From positions 29,148,611 through 29,212,610 of the forward strand of contig OY720345.1 in the NCBI GenBank assembly GCA_963082975.1: a stretch of 64,000 bases of DNA, written 5' to 3'. A model generated the notes under the pieces. It did no database searches. It was given only the letters and a program-made list of their open reading frames with translations, and was not told the origin of the DNA. This document shows positions 47,206 to 59,410 of this stretch, one piece after another (position 1 is the first letter of the stretch; the number at the start of each line of letters is the position of its first letter). Source of the stretch: Labia minor (Eukaryota; Arthropoda; Insecta; Dermaptera; Spongiphoridae). A program made the translations under genes and the position numbers.

Positions 47206-47607
47206 CTACCATAGTACTAATCTAATATATAATTAATCTAATCTATTCAACTATTATACTATTATAAGATAAATAATTTATTTAAATTAAATAAATAAAA
47301 ATGCTAAATAATAAAACTTAAAAAATAATAAAATATTTCAATATGTACTGTTATTATGTAAGTTGTGTGGTATCTATGAATAAGTTTTATAAAATATATA
47401 AACCTACATAAAATAAAAAATAATAAATGTATAAATTGAAAGATGAAATTTTTATTTCTAATAATTAAAAAAATAAGTATATAAAAAAATAATTAATTAA
47501 ATAAAATAATAAAATATGAGAAAAACTCACCAACAAAAAAAAAGTTTTTATGATGAGTGGGGTTTTAAAACCATAACACATTAAAAATATAAGCAATTAT
47601 TAATTAA
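47206..47607. other. A+T-rich spacer
   Basis: Nothing recognised. Confidence 0.4.
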
Positions 47608-49388
47608 TCTATCTATATATATAAAGGAGAGTGTTTGTATGTATGTATGTATGTAATTTGTTTACTTTTTTGCTGTCATAGAAACAAACAAAAAAGAAAT
47701 TCCCAATCAAAGAATTATTATAATATTTAACTTTTTATTTTAAATTCTAATATTCAAATATCATTTCAATTAAATAATTTATTCTAAAAAAGTTCTCATT
47801 TTAATTAATATAATAAAATATTTAAATTATATTTAACTTAAATTATTTTGTATTTATTCTTTCTATATTTGAATACTTCTTTTATTTTAAGGGAGGGAAT
47901 TAACTATGATCTAAAAAAATTAATAAATGAACTTAATAATAAAAAATCAAATAAATCCATTAATTTAAATTAATACTATTAATGAGTGTATATATTGTTA
48001 ATTTATCTTTAGTTTTATCAATACTTTTATACCGTTAATTTTTATAAATTAATTTTTATAAATTGTCTCAAGTCTCTAACTTTGCATTTTCTCAAATTTT
48101 ATTATAATTAAAAATATTCAATAAAAATCAAGCAATGAAATTAAAATATCAAAATGAAATGATCAAGAAATATTATACTCTATTATAACATATTCAATAC
48201 TTATAAACTATAGGCGGAGGAAATATTAGACGATATCATTGCGGGTTCATGCCAAATCGATCAACATTAATTAAGATATTTTCATTATGACAGATATTAA
48301 AAAAACCGCGAATTCAATAATTCTGTTCACTAATTATTTGTAGACTTTAGTAAAACCTACGCATTACTCAATAGATCCGGATAAACTTTTTCAAATTTTG
48401 ATCTTAAAATTTATCTTGAAGGTAGTAAAGAAAGAGTAAGATATGGAAATCAATTGTAAAATATTAGGTTACCCAGACGACTTAAATATAATAGGAGATT
48501 CGGCAATTGCAATTACAGATAGCGAGGAAAAATTAATCGAGGTAGGAAAAGAGATGAGGTTTGAAATTAATAATGATAAATAAATATATTTAGTAACAAA
48601 GAGGAACAGTATTAATATACAAAATGTAGAATTTGAATATGTAGAAAAATTGAATGTAATCACGAAGGATAATAATATTTGAGAAGAATTTAAATCGAAG
48701 TTGCAATCGGGAAACGCCTGTTATCATGCAGTAAAGAGGCTTATCTCATCAAAATTATTATAAAAGGGAATGAAAATTAAAATATATAAAACAATTATTT
48801 TGTCTGTTGTATTATATGAGTGTGAGACATGGTCTATGATCTTAGGAGATGAGAGTGGATTCAGAGTATTTGAGAATAGGATTCTCCCCAGCATTTATGG
48901 GCCAAAGAAAGATGAGTACATCAGGGAATGACCTACGAGAGATGGAACAGAGGCTCAGGATAAGGACACTTGGAGAAATGTGGTTGTAGCTGCCAAGAAC
49001 TTTCGAGTACCGTTGAGCCACGCATGGTCTATGACCCTGGGAGATGAGAGTAGATTCAGATTATTCTTTCCAGCATTTATTGGCCAAAGAAAGATGAGGT
49101 CACCGGGGACACTTGGAGAAATGTGGTTGTAGCTGCCAAGAACTTTCGAGTAGATAGATATAACATATTCAATAATAATATATATAATTAATTTACTAAA
49201 TAAATTAAAATATATTTTAAATAATCACACAATAAGAAATGAATGTTTTATGTTATACATTGTTTGAAACAAAATGGATGAAAACCTTTTACTACTTTCA
49301 ACCAAATACTATGTACCACTCGGGGGTACAGGGGGCGGAGCCCCCGTCTAGATGTGAAGAGCGACGAAGGAGCTCTGAGCAGCTAGTT
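47608..49388 (+). mobile_element. LINE, copy 2 of the hairpin-tail family, both ends present
   Basis: Starts ATCTATATATATAAAGG with a (GTAT)n tract, follows copy 1 through AACTATGATCTAAAAAAATT (ORF end) and decayed reverse-transcriptase pieces near 48340 and 48610-48910. Its 3' coding piece (YGCEAW-like) is present twice, at about 48815-49020 and 49022-49150, a local duplication. Ends with diverged hairpins (GGGGGCGGAGCCCCC is perfect) and GCAGCTAGT. Confidence 0.85.
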
Positions 49389-49680
49389 AATAATATAGAA
49401 AGTAATTTATTTAATTAATTAGAATAAATGTATTTCTCCATTTTGGATTTATAAAGACCGAAAAAAATTAAAAATTTAAATTTATATAATTATTAGTTTT
49501 TTATATTTTTTACAATGTTTAATATAACACACATTTGAATTAAGAATTGTATAATTTGAGTCTATATTCTTTTATCAAATTTATCATCATATTTATTTGA
49601 AAGGTTCATAATTTGTTTTATTTAGCAATTTTTGTAAGTATAGTGTATTCTAGGTTTTGTAAGTCTAAAATTGTGTTGAA
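49389..49680. other. A+T-rich spacer
   Basis: Nothing recognised. Confidence 0.4.
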
Positions 49681-49685
49681 GGAGT

Positions 49686-50188
49686 GATATGACGCATTGT
49701 GTGTGAGAGGGATATGGCGTTATACTTCTGCTTGACAGTGAGGGTTAGATGACGACCTGGGGTGAAGGCCATGAAACAAAACGGGAAGTTGTGGAAGTGG
49801 TCAGTACATCATTATATACACTTTTATCAGTAGTCTGCGGTTTTGGGAAAAATTGGACCCCCCAAGACTTGTGTAAATATATTATTTAAGTTATGTACTC
49901 CTTTAATTCCTAAAATTAATTAATTAATATTTAAACATTTCAACTTTATGAGTTTTTATTTTTGTTTAACATGTAATTTCACATAAGCAATATCCCTAGC
50001 ACCGGCTTCGTAATTAAACCTCCTCTGTTAGGGATATTGGTTTTATTTTTGTAAATTTTAGTAGTTCTTATTTTAAGAATAAAGCAGTATCTTTGCTAAT
50101 AGTCCTAGGTACCATTAACAACAATAATCATATCATAATAGATATTAGAGTTTGAGATTTGGTAAAACCCCGAAGTGTGCGTCATATC
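49686..50188. repeat. Unclassified unit bounded by inverted GATATGACGCA motifs
   Basis: GATATGACGCA (49686-49696) and TGCGTCATATC (50178-50188) are exact complements about 500 bp apart. Inside: TATATACACTTTTATCAGT (TATA/initiator-like, near 49825), an 11-bp inverted repeat CAATATCCCTA/TAGGGATATTG (49988-50039) and AATAAAG (near 50080). It could be a DNA element or a solo-LTR-like relic. No target duplication seen and no coding. Confidence 0.3.
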
Positions 50189-50189
50189 C

Positions 50190-51718
50190 CTTGGTATTAC
50201 TTTATTGTATAAAGATGGATTGAATTAAATTAAAATTGAAATAAACATAGAAATACATTTAATATATACATGCATTTTTTTTATTTGGTAATAAATAAAA
50301 TATTCAGTCAATTTTGAAATAAAATAAAATAAATAAATAGGCTTAAAAAACGGTTTATCCACCCACTAGTTTCGTGTTATATTTTATTAAGAACAATTAT
50401 CCTTATATAGAAAAAATCTTTAATTTATAAGTAATTCCTATTGCTCAAGTCATAAAATATCTTATATCATTAATGAATGTTCTACTTCTGTTCATTTTAT
50501 AAATCAGGATAATCATATAATTAGAATTACTTCAAAAATGACATTTATTAAATAACATCAGTTATGACTCTTACATGTAACTCATAGAAAACTAATAAGT
50601 ATTTTAATTTAGAAAAAAAGTTAAGACTTATTACCACATCAAATTAGATACATGCTTATAAATATATATATATATATATATATATAATGTATATTTATTC
50701 CAATCCATGATTACAATTATAGTTCAAATGTGAATTGCATACAAACCGAAACACTATAAATCATTCATCATCACTTAGGCGTTTCTGATGGTTAGATAAT
50801 CCATCCACCTCACCTCTACAATCATAGATATATTTTTTTAATATATGAATTATACATTATCACTTATGAATTTGATATATATTTTAAAATATATCTGTAC
50901 CTATTCAGGTATCGAATTTAATTTTAAAAAAATAAAATTTCAATTTTTTATCCCTATTTATTATAATAATAATTTCAATCAAATCAAACAAATTATATTA
51001 TAGAATCTTTCATAGAAATATGCCTAGTAAATAAAAAAATGATTAAGTTTATCGAAAATAAAGAATATATAGAACATTTTGCTAACTTTAATTAATTAAT
51101 AATTAATTTTATTGATAGGTATTATTAAAAATTTAATTAATTTAATATTTTTCTCTATTTTTCTATTTCAATAGATTTAAAAATAAAAAATTAAATTAAT
51201 TGTTATTGCACTTTGAACAAAAAAAAAACAAATCAATTTATTTTCCATTTATGGAAACTATAACGGAATTATAGATGAACCATTTTGATGATAACAAGAT
51301 ACCTTTTTGAGAGAATAAAGATTAAAAAAAAAATTGGAAAGCTCTCAATATATAGGTTGTTTTGATATTAATAACATCATCAATTCTCATTCTATAGGAG
51401 ACGGATTCAATATCCCATGACTAAATTGAAGCGAATGGAATAAAAACTCTACATCCTCTCCAGAATATGTCTTTCTCTTTATTAATAATAATTAATATTT
51501 TCTCTTTCTTGTTGTATTTGTTTGATTCATATCATATTCGGAAATAATAAAAAAGAATTAACTGAACAAAATGCCTATTATATTATAAGACAAAATAATC
51601 GAAGATCTTTCCCAGCTTAACTTACATATATTAAATATCGTATAAAAAAATGTACTTATTTTCTTAAACTTATCCTTTTGTTTAAAACTGTTGTTTAAAA
51701 CACTTACAATGATATAAA
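50190..51718. other. A+T-rich spacer
   Basis: (TA)n near 50661-50685; no gene or family recognised. Confidence 0.4.
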
Positions 51719-51816
51719 TATCGCCAGAGATAGTATTACGATCACAAAAATTTTCGATGTCGAAATTTTGATGTTTTTATACGTTTGGAAGGTCCCTGAG
51801 TCATTTTCACTAACAA
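51719..51816 (-). repeat. R3 repeat, tail fragment
   Basis: CGCCAGAGATAGTATTACG to GTCCCTGAGTCATTTTCAC matches the last ~100 bp of R3 on the minus strand. Confidence 0.75.
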
Positions 51817-51819
51817 GGG

Positions 51820-52510
51820 CAGGTCACGACGTGTTACCAATCGATTTTTATGAAACTCAGTGTATTGATAGAGTATCACGTCAAAAGTATCCGGGTAATG
51901 GGAAATCGCGCACTACTCAACTGTTCGCGAGAAAATTGTAATTAAAAATCAGAAAATCGTAATTGAAAAATCGCAAGTGTTTATGAGCTTAATTTAGAAA
52001 CTATTTAGTAAACAATCCCCATAAATATAGGAATAGGGCGCTGGACTAGTATTGACGTTGCTAGTTCAAATCTCGCCGAGTGTAATATTTGTATTTATTT
52101 TTTTTTTAAATAATTTTTGAAGTGAAACTTCTTTAGCGGCGTCCTGACATTTGGTTGAGAATGGAGAGTGAATTGAAAAATTGAAATTTCGTAACGCGTT
52201 ACGAAACGCAAGAGAGAAAAAAGATATAGATATAACGAGTGAGAATGAGATAGCCTCTATCTCTGTCTCTCTTTTGTGCGGTGTTTCGTTTTTAAGAGAG
52301 AGGCTATCTGGGTCTTTCTTTTGTCCGGTCTTTCGTCTTTGAGAAAGAGGCTATCTGCGTCTTCGTTTTATGCTGTCTTTCGTTCTAATACCCTGTCGCT
52401 AGGTTGAAAGTCCACGGCGCGCATGCGCACTAGTACGTTGACGCGGAATAATATTTCTTAGCCTCTGCTGGGTGAAAGAATAAAAATTAGTATGTGACCT
52501 CACAGTTACC
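51820..52510. other. CpG-rich island with palindrome, tRNA-like box and minisatellite
   Basis: TTTCGTAACG-CGTTACGAAA (52187-52206) is a perfect 20-bp palindrome with three CpG. At 52033-52080 lies a tRNA-like piece (GGGCGCTGGACTAG, AGTTCAAATCTCGCC). At about 52245-52395 there are three imperfect ~48-bp units containing AGAGGCTATCTG and GTCTTTCGT. At 52426-52435 GCGCATGCGC fits the NRF-1 motif. No coding frame was found. It could be an unknown transposon or SINE, or a CpG promoter for a gene not visible here. Confidence 0.45.
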
Positions 52511-54299
52511 GCCTTTTAGATATATATCTATTCTTAAAATAAAATTAAAAATATTTATATTATATTCATATATATGTAAAATAATAATTATATTATTTTA
52601 ATATTCCTATAAGTTGGTATCACAATTTATTATTATTATGAATTATTTATAAGTAATTAATATTATTAATTGGTATTAATAAATAAATAATATTAATTAT
52701 ATTAACTTAATATTTCTAACTTTGTATTACAATAATGAGACGGAATTGTTGTGTGTTAAATTAGATTTAATTAAAGATTGAATTTAGAATAATTAAAAGG
52801 GTTATTGAAACCGCGTATGCTGATTAGGGAATGACAAGATTGAATAGGTTCAATTAAAAAATGCTTATATAAAATTATAACTAAAAATGATTTATTTAAT
52901 AAAACTATAAGAATTTAAATTACAATTTAATTAATTTTTTGTGAATAAATAAACATATATAAAAAACTATATATAAAATTTGAATTTTCATTTATTCATT
53001 CATTTAAAATTATTTTCCGAATGTTCCTTTAAAATAACCCCTCTTAGGGGGTCGGAAGGGGAGGCAACATAAGGGAATTTTCTTTCACTTTGTTATTGGG
53101 AAAAACCAGGGGGGGGGACAGTCTTACCAGGAAAAACCCAAATTGTCAGCGTCCACTCTGGGGTTTTAAACAGTTTTAAAGGAAATGTTAATTATAAGTT
53201 CATTTCTCAACGAGTTGTATCTTTAAATTATTTTTATTAATTTAATTAATTTTAATTAATTTATAGCCAATAATAGTTTATTATAGCTAATAATTTTTTA
53301 ATTTTTAGTGTAATTTGCATGATCATTATTTATATAAAAAAATAAACACATTTTGCAATTTCCCAGAAAGGCTTATAATGTCAAGCTCCCACATGTGTCC
53401 ATTACAATTAAGAATAAGTAAGTTATGTTTGTCACGTTCACACTTCCACATGTGAACATTACAATTGAAATAGTAAGTTTATGATTCGACATAATTTGCG
53501 ATGTATCAATCAACCTCTTAAAATTAAGGTTCTTAGCATTTAGCAGGTAAAACACTTGGCGAGAGTCATTCAATTGAAAATTGCAAGGGTGGACTTGTTA
53601 ATTGTATGTGCTTGGAAATATTCTTTGTAGGAGAGGGCAGTGTGGTTTATTTTTCTCTATTTCTCTCTCACTCACACTCTCAACTAAAATTTATCTTATT
53701 CTCTAGATTGTAAGAAGTTTCACTTCCGCCACGTGTACGATGCTGCACATTTTGCTTTTTTTAATTAGTATATTAATATATATATTTATTACGGCATTTT
53801 ATTTATATATTCTTTGCACAAATCATATTTTAAATGTCGGTTCCGCATGAAACCTTAATGTTATAATTGAAATATGGGCACTCTACATTTACACCATAAT
53901 TTATTTAATGTTATTTAATATTGAATATATGATACAAATTAAGGGGATAAGAATAACAAAATATATATAAATAATTTTTAAATTATTTTAATATGAATAT
54001 TGATTTATATATATATATTTTTAAAAAATTCTAAGAAACGCGATTTCACTAAAGAAAATGAAAAGCTCCTTCACTCAATCATTAATATTAATAATTTTAA
54101 TATTAACAATAATAATAATGAAAATGTCGATATTAAGGAAAGTGATCGGATTAATTAAGAGAAGTTAAAAAACGAATTTTCAACGTATAATTATATAGTA
54201 CAGTATTTGAAAGATAAAAATTTTACCTTTTTTTTAGGGCCATATTGAATAGAATTATAAGATAGTATAATGTATGTTTTCAGTCATGATGATTCATCT
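52511..54299. other. Spacer with a two-unit tandem repeat
   Basis: At 53385-53490 two ~65-bp units share CCACATGTG, CATTACAATT and GTAAGTTATG-like strings. A nine-G run is at 53109-53117. No gene. Confidence 0.4.
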
Positions 54300-55050
54300 C
54301 GGGACTTATAATGCAGTGGTTTCCCGTTGCCTTCTGCAAGAAATATGGCCTTAAAATAAATATTAATATGACAAAATATCTTGTGTCAAAAAATTACTAC
54401 CTAATTCCACCTTTGGTAATTGAAAACCAGCAAATAGAGAGAGTGAGTAAATTCAAATATTTAGGCACAACTGTCAACGAAAACTGGACAGGCTCTCAAG
54501 AAATTAAAATTAAAATTAAAATTGAGCAAGCTATAAGTGTCTTCCTTTCAATACGAAAACTCCTTACCAACAAGAATCTTAACCTCGGACTTAGAATGCG
54601 AATGCGCTTTGTGTTCTCGACTATCTTTTATGGAGTGGAGTTATGGACCCTAAATAAGGATCTGTGTAATAAAATAGAACCCTTCGAACTGTGGATATAT
54701 AGAAGAATGCTCGGCATCTCCTGGACTGATAGAATAACAAATCAGAATGTGTTGCTCCACATGAAAAAAGAACAAGAGCTATTATTAGACGTAAAGAGGC
54801 GAAAATTGGATGACCTCGGGCATATACTCCGGTGTGAGAGATACTCTATGCTGCGCCTAATCAAGGAGGGCAAGATCCTAGGAAGAAGGAGCGTCGGGAG
54901 ACCAAGAACATATAGCTCAAAAACCTGAGGGAATAGTTTGACTTTTCTTCGACCTCTGGTCTTTTCCGGGCGGCAGTCTCCAAGGTCCCTGTAGCTGTGA
55001 TGATGTCCAAACTTTGAAAGAAGTGGGCACAATGAAGAAGAAGAAGAATA
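54300..55050 (+). mobile_element. LINE reverse-transcriptase C-terminal part, second family
   Basis: One 205-codon frame (54311-54928) carries the post-reverse-transcriptase landmarks SKFKYLGTTVNE, FVFSTIFYGVELWTLNKD, EPFELWIYRRMLGISWTDRI, RRKLDDLGHILRC and GRRSVGRPRT. Coding similarity continues after the stop (FSSTSGLFRAAVSKVP-like) to a (GAA)n tail at 55030-55050. The upstream core polymerase is absent, so this is a 5'-truncated copy with few breaks in what remains. It differs clearly from the hairpin-tail LINE family. Confidence 0.9.
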
Positions 55051-55054
55051 ATGT

Positions 55055-55190
55055 ATATAAATAGGCTTGAGATCCACTATCGTAGATCCCCATTTTCATT
55101 TCATGGACCCGCAAATTTTTTATTCGCTGCCCTAGACCCCCATTTATAGGTTGCCAGAGGTCTATATATAGACCACTTTGGGAACCTTAT
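55055..55190 (-). repeat. hAT-like terminal fragment
   Basis: On minus: AAGGTTCCCAAAGTGGTC with TATATATAGACC, a common hAT end type. The opposite end is not present, perhaps lost beside the LINE tail. Confidence 0.4.
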
Positions 55191-55329
55191 GTTATTTTAA
55201 TTGAAAGATAAAGATTTAAAAATCAGATTTGTATAATTTTTAATATTTCAATGAAAAAAATATTAGATAATATATACAATGACATAATTAAGGAACAATT
55301 TTAATGATTAAATAGAAATTGCATTAAGT

Positions 55330-55470
55330 TAATTTAATATTAATATATTTTTCAGATCCGGAATAAATTTACCGATCTGTACAGGAAGTAGGTCCAGTAA
55401 TATCACGATAAGCACCCGAATCAGGCTTTCTTGCCCATCGGCACCATTAAGAGACAACTTTTCATTTTTT
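55330..55470. other. Isolated GC-richer island, possible exon, unrecognised
   Basis: Follows TTTTTCAG at 55347-55354 on plus. Plus and minus strands both have short open frames (minus reads GADGQESLIRVLIVILLDLL; another minus frame RKPDSGAYRDITGPTSCTDR). No donor/acceptor pair settles strand or frame. Confidence 0.25.
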
Positions 55471-56589
55471 TTTCTTATTTTATTAACTAAAGAATGAAAA
55501 TATGTTGTTTTTTTTAAAGATAAAATTTATGAATTCGTTAATTTAATATATTTTTCTTAAACTTTAATTAATCTATTAATGTTGTAAAATAACGAAAAAT
55601 TATTTCTTTAATAGTTGTAGGTACAAATTATAAATACCTCAGTAAAATAACTTTAACAGGAAATATTTCTTCAGTTATAATACTTTCTTAAATATTTTGA
55701 TATTTAATAATGATAATAGAAGGCTATAAATCAAAAAAATTATTTTTAAAAATTTTCTAAAATTTGAAGTTATTAAAAATATGTATAATATATCAAAAAA
55801 GAACCAATAATAAATTTTATATTTAAATAAATATATATTAAAAAAAAATAATATAGTTTTTCTAAGTGTTACGATAAATAATTACTTAGGTAATAATAAT
55901 AAGTAATTTAAAAATTAGTCAAGCATAATTTCAATATTAAATTATTCTTGGCGATAAAAAAAAATATCTGATTGATATTAAATATTACACACCTCAAAAA
56001 AACAATAATGGACATTTCAGTGTAATACCAATATTATATAAATTGTTTCAACTCCCTTTGTTATATACAATACATTCAGAATCAAGACCCACCCTTATAT
56101 ATATATATATATAATGTGATCTATACAATATATTTAACAAATATCTCATTATATAATTTTGTAATAATATTTTGCAATATCATGGTGATATTCACAATTA
56201 CTTATTCAATCAAATATTTATGCTTAATTAACAAATTAATTAGTAAGTTAATATCTATATATCTATCTATCTATCTACATATATATATAGATAGATAGAT
56301 AGATATATTGATATATATATTAATTCACTTTAAATACTTTCACTTAAGTACTTATAAATATAGTAGAATAGTGTAAATACAAGTTTTTATACATGAAAGA
56401 CGACCTTAACATTTGTAACACACTCATTAGAAATTAAATCCCTATATTACCTATATTAGCCAAAGTCCATTACATAGGCTCTAATTTAATACAGAGAAGT
56501 CATGGTCGAAAAATCGAAACAGATGAGAATGTAAATTTTAACTGATCGTTTTCAATGTACCATTCAGATTCGTTTATAATTTATAAAAA
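55471..56589. other. Spacer with (TCTA)n/(TAGA)n inverted microsatellite
   Basis: At 56253-56306 (TCTA)n is followed by (TAGA)n, so the tract can fold on itself. No gene. Confidence 0.5.
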
Positions 56590-56905
56590 TCTGGAGTGTC
56601 TCCATTCGACAATCTCGCAAATTTGAATTGGATTAATTAACACATATATTATATATTTAAATTAAATTTAATTCATTATAAATTAAAATGAATAAATAAT
56701 ATTTATCAAACCAACACCTGTTGATAGCACCACGCCACGTTGCAGGTTAACGTGTTAAAAAATTAATTCCGGTACTTTCAGGGATTCAATCAAGCTGAAA
56801 ATCTATGTATAGCAGTTTTATAAAATTTTTAATCATATGATAAACTATCAAACATATTTTTTCATTTTTACGGTTAGTTTAGAGGAAATAATATAAATAT
56901 AAAAA
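56590..56905 (+). repeat. R3 repeat, head half
   Basis: CTGGAGTGTCTCCATTCGAC to GGTTAGTTTAGAGGAAATAA. The tail half lies 455 bp further on at 57360. Confidence 0.8.
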
Positions 56906-57359
56906 ATTTTTATAAAATAACAATCTTTCAATGGACTAAAAGGAATAAAATAATTTTTCTATAAGCCTGACTCAAAGTTTATGGATGAATTTCTTCATAT
57001 TCAACGAAAAACGTTGGGCGCAATGAACAAACAATCAAGTCAAATTTTTGTAATAATAAAAATTTTATTAAACACATAAACTGACAATTTTTTTTTATCA
57101 TGCAATAAAATTGATAGGTTAATAGCTAAGAAATTAATCTTTTATTATTTGTCACTGTAATATACTTATATCAAAGTACGTATCAAAATTTAAAATAATT
57201 TTTATTAAATTTACATATTTTCAATCAAATCCAAAATAGTTGATTATATTAGAAGAAATAGTGTTACTTGTTAATGAAGTGTTTTAGTGTGGTATGTATC
57301 TTAGTATATATATATATATATGAATTATAGCTCTATAAAGGACGTTTTAATTGGATAGA
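56906..57359. other. Sequence between two R3 halves
   Basis: Unrecognised 450 bp with (TA)n at 57306-57321, either an insertion into R3 or the gap left by decay. Confidence 0.4.
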
Positions 57360-57540
57360 AATCTAACTCAAACCGTTTTTGCGTAATCTTGTCTACATAG
57401 ACCCCCCCATATATATATATATATATATATATATACGCGTATGAAAATGACTCAAGGACCTTCAAAAAGTATAAAACATCAAAATCTCGACATCGAAAAT
57501 TTTCGTGATCACAATACTACTGGCGAGAAAGTAAAAATAT
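57360..57540 (+). repeat. R3 repeat, tail half
   Basis: CTCAAACCGTTTTTGCGTAATC, split by CCCCCCC and (TA)n, to CTACTGGCGAGAAAGTAAA; stem of the terminal hairpin decayed. Confidence 0.75.
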
Positions 57541-58371
57541 AAATAAAATATATAAAATACTTATTATATTTTTTCTTATAAAGATTATATCATCATTATT
57601 AATCAATTAGATTGTTTAAAATTCAACTGTAACGAATTATTGACTGTCCTTCATTATTTATATTTCTTGTTTTATAAAGAGAATGATGCTATACTAAGGT
57701 AGGAACGTGGGTGGGGTAGAAGAGACAATCGAGGGCAAAGGCGACAGAAAAGATTAAATAACGAGGGAGTAAAATTTGAAACAACTTTTGTTAAGAAGTG
57801 GGAGAGAGTGGATTTTTATATATCCTTGCGTAATTCAACTTGATTGTGTTTTTAGAATTAACAAAAAAAAAAAAAAAAAACTGCTTTTCATTTCAAACAC
57901 TTAACATAATATATAAAAACTGATCTATCTTCAATTTATTTTTAAGCATGACTCTGGAACTTTCTCTTCAATGGACACGTCAATCACATAAAAAGTGAGT
58001 GCATCGCATCTCTCTGGATCAAGGCCAGTTTACCAATAAATTGTTTCAAGTCATTCTCAAATCTAATAAAATTGCTTTGATTAAAGGGGAGGAAGGATGA
58101 TGCATCGTTCTCATGCAATGCTGACTGGGAATTAATAGAAAAACAAAACAAACAAGCATTATCCTCATGATCGATAAAAAAAAAGATGATAATGAAGAGC
58201 TTATTAAATTTTTTTTTTTTTTTAATAATTATTTAACTGTAATTATTTGTTTTTAAATGATAATTATATAATATAATAGGAATGATTCATAATAGCACAG
58301 TTAACTGAAATTTATTTTATAATTTTACTTTCATTTAGTTGCTGATTTATATGTACATTTTATATATACGT
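57541..58371. other. Spacer
   Basis: A short frame at 57948 (MTLELSLQWTRQSHK) meets a GTGAGT donor near 57995 but has no partner; no other gene signal. Confidence 0.3.
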
Positions 58372-59410
58372 AGTACCTAGTTCACCGAGCCGCCGTTCGG
58401 TCATTAAAAAAAATTATTCCATATTATCGGGTTTGGCTGACAATATTAATGACTGGTTCATCGAGTCACAGTTAAAAGAACAAATAGTCATAAAACATAG
58501 AGCCTCTAAAGCTACGTGTTAACGCATTGAAAGAAAGATATGGATATAACAAATATTTTTAATTTTATTTTATTTATAATATTTTGTATTTAAGGAACTG
58601 CTGTAGTTGAAGTAGTTGCTGACGTCATATAATTGTCTTATTTTAAATTAAGAAAAAACTAATAAAGATGATTTTACCAGATGCTGAAACCAATACAGAT
58701 CGATTTTTACTTCCAGATACTTCGTATAAGGGAAGTATTGGAATCGTCAAAAATGTCGACTTTGAGATTTCGATAGATCTTGGCGTTTTAGACCTCCCTG
58801 AGTCGGAAAATACCATTTTTCGAATTATGTCTGTTTGTGTGTATGCATGGATGTATGTAATGTTGGTCTGTGAGCAAATTTACTCAGAAACTAATCAAGC
58901 TAGGACTTCGAGATTTGGTACACCGATATTATTCACAGTTTGTAGATTTCTATCAAAATTTCGTCAAAATCGGTTAACCAGAAGTGGTACTTTACCTACA
59001 CTGGTTGTGTTTACCTTTCAAGTAAAGTACCAGTTTGCTTCGAGATATTTGCTTCATATTTTGTATATAGATTTGAAAATATGAAAAAAATTCAGATACC
59101 AAATTTCATCATGATCTGACTACCGGAAGTGACATTTTACCTATACAAGTAGCGTTAGGTGTAAATTATAAATATATATAATAGTGTTAAACCATTTTAC
59201 TTTATAATTTACATTAATTAGTTTGTTTATTTTTATTGTTGTTAAAACATAATAATAATAACCTAATTACCTATTTATTTGCGGGAAAGTCTAGGGGAGG
59301 ACACTCCCGATTTTTCTTTATAAAAATTATCTATGGTGTGAATTTCAAGAAAATCCTTCTAGCGGTTTAATATTTCAAATATATACAATTTTTGCTAAAA
59401 TAATAAGATA
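58372..59410 (+). repeat. Composite repeat: R2-like head, R1-like middle, R4 body, R2-like tail
   Basis: Head CACCGAGCCGCCGTTCGG with GGGTTTGGCTGACAATATTA is R2-like. GCTGACGTCATATAATT and AAGAAAAAACTAATAAAGAT (58618-58668) are shared with R1. GGGAAGTATTGGAATCGTC to GGGAGGACACTCCCGATTTT is R4. The end (GTGTGAATTTCAAGAAAATC, TTTTTGCTAAAATAATAAG) is R2-like. A 138-codon frame through the R4 part looks non-protein. Confidence 0.7.

Noticed and set aside
54742-55077. Minus-strand 111-codon frame
   Set aside because: It is the antisense shadow of the LINE reverse-transcriptase frame at 54311-54928.
58668-59084. Plus-strand open frame of 138 codons
   Set aside because: It spans the R4 repeat; the related copy at 24668 keeps only part of it, and the composition is not protein-like.
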